From contig NZ_JAEVFI010000002.1 in NCBI RefSeq assembly GCF_019303495.1, positions 220,440-284,439 on the forward strand: DNA of 64,000 nucleotides, given 5' to 3'. Each line of letters opens with the position of its first letter. Positions within the stretch are counted from its first letter, which is position 1. Of the stretch, positions 35,400 through 43,684 are shown one piece after another. Below the pieces are notes generated by a model. It was not told the DNA's origin. It searched no databases and saw only the letters and a list, made by a program, of their open reading frames with translations. This DNA is from Streptomyces sp. JJ66 (lineage in GTDB: Bacteria; Actinomycetota; Actinomycetes; Streptomycetales; Streptomycetaceae). The translations under genes and the position numbers were made by a program.

Positions 35400-37967
35400 G
35401 TGCCTGGGACGAATCTGACCCGTGACGAGGCGCAGGAGCGGGCGCGTCTGCTGACCGTGGACGCCTACGTCATCGACCTCGACCTGTCCGGCGCGCAGGA
35501 GGGCGGCACGTTCCGCTCCGCGACGACGGTCCGCTTCACCGCCCGCGAGGCCAGGAGCACCTTCATCGACCTGGTGGCCCCGGCCGTGCGCGAGGTCCAG
35601 CTCAACGGCGAGGCGCTGGACCCGGGGCGGGTGTTCGCCGACTCGCGCATCCAGCTGGACGCGGTGGCCGAGGGGGCCAACGAGCTGACGGTCGTCGCCG
35701 ACTGCGCCTACACCAACACCGGTGAGGGCCTGCACCGCTTCGTGGACCCGGTGGACCAGCAGGCGTATCTCTACACCCAGTTCGAGGTGCCGGACGCGCG
35801 GCGCGTGTTCGCCTGCTTCGAGCAGCCCGACCTCAAGGCGTCGTTCCGGTTCACCGTGACCGCCCCGGAGGGCTGGACGGTGATCTCCAACTCGCCGACG
35901 CCGCAGCCCGAGGAGCGGGTGTGGCGGTTCGCCCCGACACCGCGCCTGTCCACCTACGTCACCGCGCTGATCGCCGGTCCCTACCACAGTGTGCACAGCA
36001 CCTGGGAGGGCGCGGACCGCAGCGTGCCGCTGGGCCTGTACTGCCGCCCGTCGCTGGCCGAGTACCTGGACGCCGACGCGATCTTCGACGTCACCCGGCA
36101 GGGCTTCGACTGGTTCCAGGAGAAGTTCGACTTCGCCTACCCCTTCGAGAAGTACGACCAGCTGTTCGTGCCGGAGTTCAACGCGGGCGCGATGGAGAAC
36201 GCGGGCGCCGTCACCATCCGCGACCAGTACGTGTTCCGCTCCAAGGTGACGGACGCGGCCTACGAGGCGCGGGCGGAGACGATCCTGCACGAGCTGGCCC
36301 ACATGTGGTTCGGCGACCTGGTCACCATGGAGTGGTGGAACGACCTGTGGCTGAACGAGTCGTTCGCCACCTACACCTCGATCGCCTGCCAGGCGCACGC
36401 GCCCGGCAGCCGCTGGCCCGCCGCGTGGACGTCCTTCGCCAACCAGATGAAGACCTGGGCCTACCGGCAGGACCAGCTGCCGTCCACCCACCCGATCATG
36501 GCCGAGATCCGTGACCTGGACGACGTGCTGGTCAACTTCGACGGCATCACCTACGCCAAGGGCGCCTCGGTGCTCAAGCAGCTCGTCGCCTACGTCGGTA
36601 CGGACGCGTTCTTCCGTGGCGTGCAGGCGTACTTCAAGCGCCACGCCTGGGGCAACACGCGGCTGAGCGACCTGCTCGGCGCGCTGGAGGAGACCTCGGG
36701 GCGCGACCTGGGCGCCTGGGCGAAGGCGTGGCTGCGGACGGCCGGGATCAACGTGCTGCGTCCGGAGCTCGCCGTGGACGCCGAGGGCGTCATCGAGAGC
36801 TTCGCGGTGCGGCAGGAGGCACCCGCGCTGCCCCAGGGCGCCACGGGTGAGCCCACGCTGCGTCCGCACCGCGTCGCGATCGGCCTGTACGAGCTGAAGG
36901 CGGGCAAGCTGGTGCGCGAGGAGCGCATCGAGCTGGACGTCGAGGGGGAGGTCACCGAGGTGCCGCAGCTGGCGGGCCGCGCGCGTCCGGCGGTCATCCT
37001 GCTCAACGACGACGACCTGTCGTACGCGAAGGTACGCCTGGACCCGCGGTCGCTGGAGACGGTCACCGAGCACCTGGGCGACTTCACCGAGTCGCTGCCG
37101 CGCGCGCTGTGCTGGGCGTCGGCGTGGGACATGACGCGCGACGGCGAACTGGCCACCCGCTCCTACCTGGAGCTGGTGCTGTCCGGGATCGGCAAGGAGT
37201 CCGACATCGGCGTCGTGCAGTCGCTGCACCGGCAGATCAAGCTGGCGCTGGAGCTGTACGCGGCGCCCCAGTGGCGCGAGGAGGGCCTGCGGCGCTGGGC
37301 GGAGGCGGCCGAGAAGCACCTGCTGGCCGCCGAGCCGGGCAGCGACCACCAGCTGGCGTGGGCGCGGGCGCTAGCCGCCGTCGCCCGCACCGACGCGCAG
37401 CTGGACCTGCTCGCCGGGCTGCTGGACGGCTCCCGGACGATTGACGGGCTGGCGGTGGACACCGAGCTGCGCTGGGCGCTGCTGCTGCGGCTGGCCGCGA
37501 CCGGCCGGGCGGACGAGCCGGAGATCGCCGCGGAGCTGGAGCGCGACGCGACGTCGGCGGGCGAGCGGCACGCGGCGACGGCGCGCGCGGCACGGCCCAC
37601 GAAGGCGGCGAAGGCCGAGGCGTGGGCGCGGGTGGTGGAGTCCGACCAGCTGCCCAACGCCCTGCAGGAAGCCGTCATCGCCGGTTTCGTCCAGGCCGAC
37701 CAGCGCGAGCTGCTCGCGCCGTACACCGCGCGCTACTTCGAGGCGCTGACCGGGGTGTGGGAGTCGCGCAGCCACGAGATGGCGCAGCAGATCGCGATCG
37801 GTCTGTACCCGACGCTGCTGGTCTCGCGGGAGACGCTGGACGCGACGGACGCGTGGTTCGCCTCCGCCACGTCCGCGAGCGCCGCCCTGCGCCGCCTGGT
37901 CTCGGAATCCCGCGCCGGCGTATCCCGCGCCCTGGCCGCCCAGGAGGCCGACCGCCAGGCAGCCTGA
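35400..37967 (+). CDS. pepN: Aminopeptidase N, copy 2 (M1 family)
   Basis: Second M1 zinc aminopeptidase. HELAH at 297-301, third zinc ligand E320, exopeptidase motif GAMENAGA. GTG 35400 (VPGTNLTRDEAQERA...) has GAGGAG upstream; 855 residues. Both copies keep all catalytic residues, so neither is a pseudogene. This one is closer to the usual form: copy 1 has WWDDLWLKE at the zinc region where copy 2 has the common WWNDLWLNE. Probably the ancestral pepN of this locus, with copy 1 derived by duplication, although the reverse cannot be excluded. Confidence 0.96.
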   Translation: MPGTNLTRDEAQERARLLTVDAYVIDLDLSGAQEGGTFRSATTVRFTAREARSTFIDLVAPAVREVQLNGEALDPGRVFADSRIQLDAVAEGANELTVVADCAYTNTGEGLHRFVDPVDQQAYLYTQFEVPDARRVFACFEQPDLKASFRFTVTAPEGWTVISNSPTPQPEERVWRFAPTPRLSTYVTALIAGPYHSVHSTWEGADRSVPLGLYCRPSLAEYLDADAIFDVTRQGFDWFQEKFDFAYPFEKYDQLFVPEFNAGAMENAGAVTIRDQYVFRSKVTDAAYEARAETILHELAHMWFGDLVTMEWWNDLWLNESFATYTSIACQAHAPGSRWPAAWTSFANQMKTWAYRQDQLPSTHPIMAEIRDLDDVLVNFDGITYAKGASVLKQLVAYVGTDAFFRGVQAYFKRHAWGNTRLSDLLGALEETSGRDLGAWAKAWLRTAGINVLRPELAVDAEGVIESFAVRQEAPALPQGATGEPTLRPHRVAIGLYELKAGKLVREERIELDVEGEVTEVPQLAGRARPAVILLNDDDLSYAKVRLDPRSLETVTEHLGDFTESLPRALCWASAWDMTRDGELATRSYLELVLSGIGKESDIGVVQSLHRQIKLALELYAAPQWREEGLRRWAEAAEKHLLAAEPGSDHQLAWARALAAVARTDAQLDLLAGLLDGSRTIDGLAVDTELRWALLLRLAATGRADEPEIAAELERDATSAGERHAATARAARPTKAAKAEAWARVVESDQLPNALQEAVIAGFVQADQRELLAPYTARYFEALTGVWESRSHEMAQQIAIGLYPTLLVSRETLDATDAWFASATSASAALRRLVSESRAGVSRALAAQEADRQAA

Positions 37968-38086
37968 CCCCGCGCCGCCCCGTAGCCGGGGTCAGCCCGG
38001 CCCGTCCGCCCCGCCCGCACACCACGAGGGCGGGCGGGTCACCTCGGTGGAAGGGGTTCCGGCCACGCGGGGCTCCCGGCATACGA

Positions 38087-38130
38087 CGAGGGCGCCGTGT
38101 GGCCGTCCTCGTCGGCCACAGGCGCCCTCG
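38087..38130. terminator. Terminator between pepN copy 2 and the small membrane protein gene
   Basis: CGAGGGCGCC...GTGTGGCCG (38087-38105) pairs with CGGCCAC-AGGCGCCCTCG (38113-38130) with one bulged base, a stem of about 18 bp. It sits between convergent genes, 28 bp beyond the small gene's stop. Confidence 0.75.
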
Positions 38131-38157
38131 GGTTCGTTCGCGTGGGAAGCGGGGAGG

Positions 38158-38388
38158 TCAGCCGCGCTTCTTGTGGGACTTGTCGCCCACCATCACCAGG
38201 CCCGTGATCAGCAGGAAGAGCACCAGCGGGGCGCCCACGAACAGGCCCAGCGTCTCCGCGACGCTCAGACCCGTGCCGGGGTCGTCACCGTCGTCGCGGG
38301 TCAGGGCGAAGGCAGGGGACGACATCAGCAGCATCAGCGTCGTACCGACGCCGACGACTCCGGCACGCGCAGCAAAGGTCTTGTCCAC
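38158..38388 (-). CDS. Small secreted-type membrane protein, 76 aa
   Basis: MDKTFAARAGVVGVGTTLML is a basic start with a hydrophobic segment that ends in AFA, suitable for a signal peptidase cut near residue 28. A short acidic extracytoplasmic loop (TRDDGDDPGTG) follows, then a second hydrophobic helix (about 46-68) and a basic end KSHKKRG. If cleaved, it is a type I membrane protein with a cytoplasmic basic tail. Family of unknown function, common in streptomycetes. malQ lies downstream of it on the same strand in the other direction of reading, 96 bp upstream of this start. Confidence 0.75.
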   Translation of the reverse strand: MDKTFAARAGVVGVGTTLMLLMSSPAFALTRDDGDDPGTGLSVAETLGLFVGAPLVLFLLITGLVMVGDKSHKKRG

Positions 38389-38484
38389 GTCATCAACGTA
38401 GCGAATGACTCGCCGCGCCGCGCATCCGGGGTCCTTTTGCGGCCCCGTCGCCGGATCGGCGGGGCCGCACCCGGCAGGGACGGT

Positions 38485-40566
38485 TCAGCGCGGCGCGGGC
38501 CGCGTACCGGTGAGGGCCCCGCGCAGGTCGGTGAGCAGGGCGTGCAGGCGCGGCGAGGCCAGTAGTTCCTCCAGCGCGAGCGGGCGCCCGGTGCCGTCGG
38601 CGAGGGGCAGCCGCCAGTTCGGGTACTCCAGCGACGTGCCCGGCACGTTCTGCGGACGCCGGTCGCCGACGCCGTCCGGCAGCCACACCCCGACCAGCCG
38701 CGCCGGGGTGGCCGCCAGGAAGCGGTAGACGGCGCGGACGCGGGCCTCCTCGTCGCCGTGACCGCCGTCCAGCAGGCCGAGGCGGGCGAAGTGCGCCAGC
38801 CACTCGGCGCGCTCGGCGGCGTCCGCGGTGCGGGCGGTGCGCAGCGATCCCGCCAGCAGGCCGAGCCGGTGGTGCAGCAGCACGTGGTCGCCGCTGAGCC
38901 GGGCGGCGGTGCTGGGCAGGTCGTGGGTGGTGGGCGTGGCCAGGCAGCCCGCCCGCCAGCGCTCGGGTGGCAGCGGTGTGCCGTCACCTGCCCAGTCGCG
39001 TTCGAAGAACAGCACCGAGGTGCCCAGCACGCCGCGTCCGGCCAGTTCCTCGCGTACGCCGTCCTCCACCGTGCCCAGGTCCTCACCGATCACCAGGGCT
39101 CCGGCGCGGTGCGCCTCCAGGGTGAGGACGGCGAGCATCGCACCGGCGTCGTAGCGCACGTAGGTGCCCTCGGACGGGGGCAGCCCGTCGGGCACCCACC
39201 ACTGGCGGAACTGGCCCATGACGTGGTCGATGCGCAGTGCGCCCGCGTGCGCCAGCAGGCCGCGCAGCAGCTCCCGGTACGGCCGGTAGCCGGTGGCGGC
39301 GAGCGCGTCGGGCCGCCAGGGCGGCAGGCCCCAGCTCTGACCGGCGGCGCTGAACGCGTCGGGCGGGGCGCCCACGGACATGCCCGCGGCCAGCGCGTCC
39401 TGCTGGGCCCAGGCGTCGGAGCCCGAGGGGTGGACGCCGACGGCCAGGTCGTGCACCAGGCCCACGCGCATCCCGGCGTCCCGGGCGGCTTCCTGGGCCC
39501 GGGCGAGCTGGGTGTCGGTGAGCCAGGCGAGCCAGCAGTGGAAGTCCACCCGGTCCAGGTGCTGGGCGCGGGCCCGGGCGGTGCGGGCGGAGCGTGGATC
39601 GTCCAGCCCGGTGGGCCAGGAGCGCCAGTTGGGCCCGTGCAGCTCGGCGAGCGCGCACCACAGCGCGTGGTCCTCCAGCGCGGGGCCCTGGCGGGCCAGG
39701 TAGGCGCAGTACTCGGCGCGGCGGCCGGGGCTGAGCGGGACGGTGCGCAGCAGTTCCAGCGCGTCCCGCTTCAGCGCCCACACGGCGTCGCGGTCGATGT
39801 GGGCGTCCTTGCGCAGCACGCCGTCGCGCAGCTCACCGGCGCGGGAGGCGAGGCGGTCCATGCGGGCGCGGTCGGCGCCGCGCAGGTAGGCGTATTCGGG
39901 GACGTCCTCGATGCGCAGGTGCACCGGGTCGGCGAAGCGGCGGGAGGACGGACGGTAGGGGGACGGGTCGGTGCCGTGGCCCTCGGCGGCGGGCACCGCC
40001 GCGTGCAGGGGGTTCAGCTGGACGAACCCGGCGTGCGCGGTGTGCCCGGCCCAGGAGGCCAGGTCGCGCAGGTCGGCGAGGTCTCCCAGGCCCCAGGAGC
40101 GGGCGGAGAGCATCGAGTAGAGCTGGACCAGGACGCCGAACTCCCGGCCCTCGGGTACGGATAACCGCTCGGGGGCGACGATCAGGGTGGCACGGGCCGC
40201 GCGGCCGTCCGGGGTGTGGGCCCGCAGGGTGTGCACGCCGGGCGGCAGGTCCGCCCCGGCGTCGCACCGCTGGCCGTCTTCGGTTTCGACCAGCAGACTC
40301 GTCCCGGCCGGAACGGCGTACGGGCCGGTCAGGAGCGTGTCCTGACCGGCCCGCAGAACGACCGTGGAGGGCAGCAGCCGGGCGGCCGCCGCCGCGTCGT
40401 GGGCGTGCAGGGCCTGGCGGACGGCATCGGGGGTCGAGGCGTCCACGCCGAGCGCGGCGAGGACGGTGACGACCGTCTCCTGGGGCACCTCGACCACCCG
40501 GCCGGGGCCGGGCTCGTAGGAGGTGGCGACACCGTGTGCCGCGGCCAGCCGCGCCAGGCGGCCCAT
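38485..40566 (-). CDS. malQ: 4-alpha-glucanotransferase
   Basis: GH77 amylomaltase that disproportionates maltodextrins. The N-terminal extension (about 1-165, with a small beta-sandwich typical of actinobacterial MalQ) precedes the barrel. Landmarks are FGVLVQLYSMLSARSWGLGDLADL, shortened here to SARSWGLGDLADL, the catalytic region ALRIDHVMGQFRQWWVP with its Asp, and VIGEDLGTVEDGV with the acid/base Glu. 693 residues. Its ATG overlaps the stop of the small upstream gene as TGATG, so the two are translationally coupled and probably share one mRNA. Confidence 0.96.
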   Translation of the reverse strand: MGRLARLAAAHGVATSYEPGPGRVVEVPQETVVTVLAALGVDASTPDAVRQALHAHDAAAAARLLPSTVVLRAGQDTLLTGPYAVPAGTSLLVETEDGQRCDAGADLPPGVHTLRAHTPDGRAARATLIVAPERLSVPEGREFGVLVQLYSMLSARSWGLGDLADLRDLASWAGHTAHAGFVQLNPLHAAVPAAEGHGTDPSPYRPSSRRFADPVHLRIEDVPEYAYLRGADRARMDRLASRAGELRDGVLRKDAHIDRDAVWALKRDALELLRTVPLSPGRRAEYCAYLARQGPALEDHALWCALAELHGPNWRSWPTGLDDPRSARTARARAQHLDRVDFHCWLAWLTDTQLARAQEAARDAGMRVGLVHDLAVGVHPSGSDAWAQQDALAAGMSVGAPPDAFSAAGQSWGLPPWRPDALAATGYRPYRELLRGLLAHAGALRIDHVMGQFRQWWVPDGLPPSEGTYVRYDAGAMLAVLTLEAHRAGALVIGEDLGTVEDGVREELAGRGVLGTSVLFFERDWAGDGTPLPPERWRAGCLATPTTHDLPSTAARLSGDHVLLHHRLGLLAGSLRTARTADAAERAEWLAHFARLGLLDGGHGDEEARVRAVYRFLAATPARLVGVWLPDGVGDRRPQNVPGTSLEYPNWRLPLADGTGRPLALEELLASPRLHALLTDLRGALTGTRPAPR

Positions 40567-40850
40567 CAGATGACCGTGTACTCCGCGCCGAAACCGGCGC
40601 CGGTGGGTTCACTGGTCAGTGGGAGCTGCGCGGCGATGGGCAGCTCGCTGGTCAGCGGCGCCACGTCGGCGAGCGGGGGCTCACTGGTCAGCGGCGCCTC
40701 GAAGCAGCCGCAGGAGCAGGAGCCGTCGAGCCCTTCCGGGCCTTCCAGGGTGGCGAGGATCTGTTTGGAGGGGTCACCCTCCTCCGCCCGCTCCTGCTGT
40801 CTGGGCACAGGGGCAATGGCGGGTTCGAGAAGTTCAGCGGACGCGGCCAC
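40566..40850 (-). CDS. Small Cys-cluster and LTSE-repeat protein coupled to malQ
   Basis: 94 residues from GTG 40850, which has GGAGG five bases upstream. It is not in any family I recognise. After an acidic, helix-like first half (AELLEPAIAPVPRQQERAEEG...KQILATLEG) comes a cluster GSCSCGCFEAP with three cysteines in C-x-C-x-C spacing. Then PLTSEPP, PLTSELP and PLTSEPT follow at 12-13 residue intervals, and the end is FGAEYTVI. No signal peptide. Strong ribosome binding site, GC-rich third positions and the TGATG overlap with malQ argue that it is real. The layout (leader-like half, short Cys-containing repeated end) resembles a peptide precursor or a small metal-binding protein. No maturation enzyme is adjacent. 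Confidence 0.65.
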   Translation of the reverse strand: MAASAELLEPAIAPVPRQQERAEEGDPSKQILATLEGPEGLDGSCSCGCFEAPLTSEPPLADVAPLTSELPIAAQLPLTSEPTGAGFGAEYTVI

Positions 40851-41038
40851 AGGGGCCTCCGTTCGTTGGACGATAGAAAGGTCACCCGGTGCCCTACCCA
40901 CGTGCTGGAGCGGGCATCCACGAACGGGACCTGAACGTGGCACAGGTCACGTCGCGGGCGGACACCGGTCATTATGCGGTCTCGCGGCGCCGTGAGCGTA
41001 TGCCACACGGCCGGACGGTTCTACAGCATCAGATTTTA

Positions 41039-41093
41039 CGGCAGAGCGCGGGTCCGCACCCGGCGGCACCGGGTGCAGACCCGTGCTCTGCCG
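41039..41093 (-). terminator. 25-bp hairpin in the region between MarR gene and the small Cys gene
   Basis: Arms 41039-41063 and 41069-41093 are complementary over 25 positions except for one G-U pair and one C-A mismatch, loop CGGCA. It lies 106 bp beyond the MarR stop and is a probable terminator for it. The rest of the 348-bp gap (40851-41198) holds no gene. A CATAAT near 40975 on the minus strand could be the -10 of the small gene/malQ promoter. Confidence 0.65.
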
Positions 41094-41198
41094 CCCGCTC
41101 CCCTGCGGCGGGCGGCCGCTCGGGACCCCCGGCCGGCGGGTGGGCGGCACCTCGTCCCTGCCGCCGCGCCAGCCCCCCGGGGGCCGCGTCGCCGCTGA

Positions 41199-41708
41199 TC
41201 AGAGGCGGAAACTCGCGTCTCCACCCACATTGCGGATCATCCGGCGCAGCAGCCGGATCACGGCCGCGTACTCGGCATCGCCGATGCCCTCGCGGACCTG
41301 GCCAAGCGTGGCGGGCATCACCTCCCGCCACAGGTGTTCGACGAGGGCGGCGCCCTCCTCGGTCAGGCGCAGCCGCCGGTCCGCGTCGGCGCGGAGCAGG
41401 CCGCGCGTCAGCAGGTCGTCGATCTCCGCGCGGAGCCCGGAGACATCGACGTAGGGGCGGCCGGCGGCGATGGTTTCGATCACCTCCGCGGCCGTCGCGC
41501 CCCCGGTGGCGTCCCGCACTCGGTTGACAACCCACCACTGCGGCTGCGACAGGCCGCCCGCGCGGCGCAGCGCGGCCCGGATGTGGCCGACGATCGCCTC
41601 ACTGGCGGCGCCGGTCCAGTAGCCGAGCGGCTGGTGCTGGAGTTCGGCGTCGGTGAACTCCCGATCCGCCTCGGGTGACGGCGCGGTGTTCGGCTGGGTG
41701 AACGTCAT
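41199..41708 (-). CDS. MarR-family transcriptional regulator
   Basis: 169-residue winged-helix protein. The DNA-binding part runs through LSQPQWWVVNRV, TAAEVIETIA, the wing region LRADADRRLRLTEEGAALVEHL, then a dimerisation helix (VREGIGDAEYAAVIRLLRRMI). It is single-domain with no metal or ligand residues that point to an inducer. TauE/SafE-type permease gene lies upstream on the same strand side (111-bp gap from the permease stop), so control of that gene or of itself is possible. Family assignment is good, target unknown. Confidence 0.82.
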   Translation of the reverse strand: MTFTQPNTAPSPEADREFTDAELQHQPLGYWTGAASEAIVGHIRAALRRAGGLSQPQWWVVNRVRDATGGATAAEVIETIAAGRPYVDVSGLRAEIDDLLTRGLLRADADRRLRLTEEGAALVEHLWREVMPATLGQVREGIGDAEYAAVIRLLRRMIRNVGGDASFRL

Positions 41709-41818
41709 GGCGGCTCCCTCTCCCCGGGCCTGCGCCGCGCGCGGACCCGCGTGTTCTCGGATGAGGGGAACGTAGGAGTTGAAGTCTGGTTGAAGTCAAC
41801 CGTGCGGAGCGTGGGCCC

Positions 41819-42568
41819 TCAGCCAGCGAACCCCGGGGCGAGCAGCCACAGCCCTTTGCCGAAGGTGACGAGTCCGCCGCCGAGCGCGAGGGCGAAGATC
41901 ACCCGGCGGGCCCGGTCCTCCGGGGTCCTGGCGCCCACGAGATGACCGGCGAGCAGCCCCGCGCCCAGCGTCGCCGCGCCCAGCGTCCAGGCCGGAGCGC
42001 CCAGCGCCGGAACCCCCTTGGCGGCGATCGAGAACACGTTGACCAGCAGACCGTAGAACTGGGCGTTCGGCACGAACTCGCGCGCCGACCAGCCCGCGTT
42101 CACGGCGTACAGCGACACGGCCGGGCCGCCCAGACCCGCCGAGGAGTTCATGAAACCGCTCGCCGCCCCGGCTGTGAGCGCGCCCGCCGTCCCGCGCAGC
42201 GCGGGCAGCCGCACCCCGACGATGAGCAGCAGCACCAGCGCGCTCAGCAGCGCGCCCATGGCCGTCAGCAACACCGGCTCCGGCAGCCACCGGGCGACGG
42301 CCGCACCCAGCGGCACGGTCAGCGCCGCCGCCGCGACGAGCGGCACCATCGCCCGCAGCCGCACCCCGCGCCAGGTGGCCAGCAGGCCGAGCCCGCTGAT
42401 CGCGATGCCCGCGCAGTTGGCCACCGCGACCCCGTCCATCGGCCCCACCAGCAGCACCAGGAACGGCGCGGCCACCAGCCCGAACCCGATCCCCGCCACC
42501 CGCTGCACGGCGGCACCGAAGAACACGATGCTCCCGAACACCGGCAGGAAAGCCCAGCTACTAGCCAC
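41819..42568 (-). CDS. TauE/SafE-family sulfite/anion exporter
   Basis: 249 residues with about eight hydrophobic helices in two similar halves, each with a conserved Gly-rich turn (GIGFGLVAAPFLVLLVGP in the first, SGFMNSSAGLGGPAVSLYA in the second). This is the PF01925 pattern for exporters of sulfite, sulfoacetate or related organic anions. No sulfur metabolism gene is nearby, so the substrate is open. Starts at ATG 42568, which leaves a 90-bp gap from the kinase gene. Confidence 0.85.
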   Translation of the reverse strand: MASSWAFLPVFGSIVFFGAAVQRVAGIGFGLVAAPFLVLLVGPMDGVAVANCAGIAISGLGLLATWRGVRLRAMVPLVAAAALTVPLGAAVARWLPEPVLLTAMGALLSALVLLLIVGVRLPALRGTAGALTAGAASGFMNSSAGLGGPAVSLYAVNAGWSAREFVPNAQFYGLLVNVFSIAAKGVPALGAPAWTLGAATLGAGLLAGHLVGARTPEDRARRVIFALALGGGLVTFGKGLWLLAPGFAG

Positions 42569-42658
42569 CCCAGGAGGCTATGCGCGCCCCGGTCGCCGCC
42601 CCGCACCGGCCCCGACCGGGTGCCCAGCCCAGCCCGCGCGGGGAGGCCCGGGGCAGGT

Positions 42659-43684
42659 TCAGGGGTCCGGGGTCAGGGCGGACCGGAGGGTCGCGTGGGC
42701 CGGGTGCGGTGCCCGCACGGCGTCCAGGGCCAGGAGGGCCGCGCCCAGGACCGGTGGAGCGTCGAGCACCGTCGGCACCGCGTGGGAGGCAACCCCGGCC
42801 AGCCCGGACGCCACGCGCGACAGCAGCCGGGGGTGCCGGGCCGCGACCACGCCGCCGCCCAGGAACACCGGCGCCGGTTCGGCCAGCAGCGACAGCCGGG
42901 CCAGGCTGACGCGGGCCATGGCCACGATCTCGTCCGCCTGCCGGTCCACCAGCGCACCGGCCACCGCGTCGCCGTCCGCCGCGAGGGCGAAGACCAGCGG
43001 TACGAGTTCCAGCCGCCGGTCCGCCGCGATGGCCCCGAAGTGCAGGGCCTCGATCAGCTCGCCCGTCGTCGCGCACCCGAAGTGGGCGGGCAGCGCCCGC
43101 GCGAGTGCCGTCGCTTCGCCCCGGCCGTCGGCGGCGCGGGCGGCGTGCCACAGCGCCTCCTCGGCCAGCCCGATGCCGCCGCCCCAGTCGCCGGAGGCCC
43201 GCCCCAGCGCCGGGAAGCGGTGGGTGCGCCCGTCCGCCGTCCGGCCCACGCAGTTGATGCCCGCGCCGCACACCACCGCGACGCCGTGCCGCACGGAGCC
43301 GTCGTCGGGCAGCCCGGCGCGCAGCACCGCGAAGGTGTCGTTGACGACGGCGGAGCCGTGCGCCCAGCCCGCCGCGGCCACGGCGGCCGACAGCTCGCGC
43401 TCTTCTCGCGGCAGGTCCGCGCCCGCCAGACAGGCGGTGACGTGCCGGACGGCGGTGCCGGGCGCCGCGCGGACCCCGGCATCCGCGAGCGCCGCGCGGA
43501 CCGTGGCGGCCAGCCCCGCGACCGCGCGTTCCGCCCCGTCCGCCGTGCCCGCGCTGGGCCGGAAGCCCTCGCCCCGGGCGCGCCCGCACAGCGTGCCGTC
43601 CAGGCCGACGACCGCGACGTCCGTCTTGCTGTTCCCCGCGTCCAGCGCCAGGACGCGGGGCGGGCCGGGGGGCGTCACGCCCAT
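42659..43684 (-). CDS. BadF/BadG-family sugar kinase (GlcNAc kinase-like)
   Basis: 341-residue ASKHA-fold kinase. Phosphate-1 motif LALDAGNSKTDVAVV at 12-26; phosphate-2 and glycine-rich regions at VVCGAGINCVGR and ASGDWGGGIGLAEEAL, which are typical of N-acetylglucosamine kinases of this family; adenosine region VFLGGGVVAA. It overlaps the upstream GH4 gene by 10 bases, so the two form an operon. In S. coelicolor a GH4 protein and a sugar kinase close the csn operon for chitosan-derived sugars; this pair looks like those two genes. The precise amino sugar is inferred. Confidence 0.85.
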   Translation of the reverse strand: MGVTPPGPPRVLALDAGNSKTDVAVVGLDGTLCGRARGEGFRPSAGTADGAERAVAGLAATVRAALADAGVRAAPGTAVRHVTACLAGADLPREERELSAAVAAAGWAHGSAVVNDTFAVLRAGLPDDGSVRHGVAVVCGAGINCVGRTADGRTHRFPALGRASGDWGGGIGLAEEALWHAARAADGRGEATALARALPAHFGCATTGELIEALHFGAIAADRRLELVPLVFALAADGDAVAGALVDRQADEIVAMARVSLARLSLLAEPAPVFLGGGVVAARHPRLLSRVASGLAGVASHAVPTVLDAPPVLGAALLALDAVRAPHPAHATLRSALTPDP

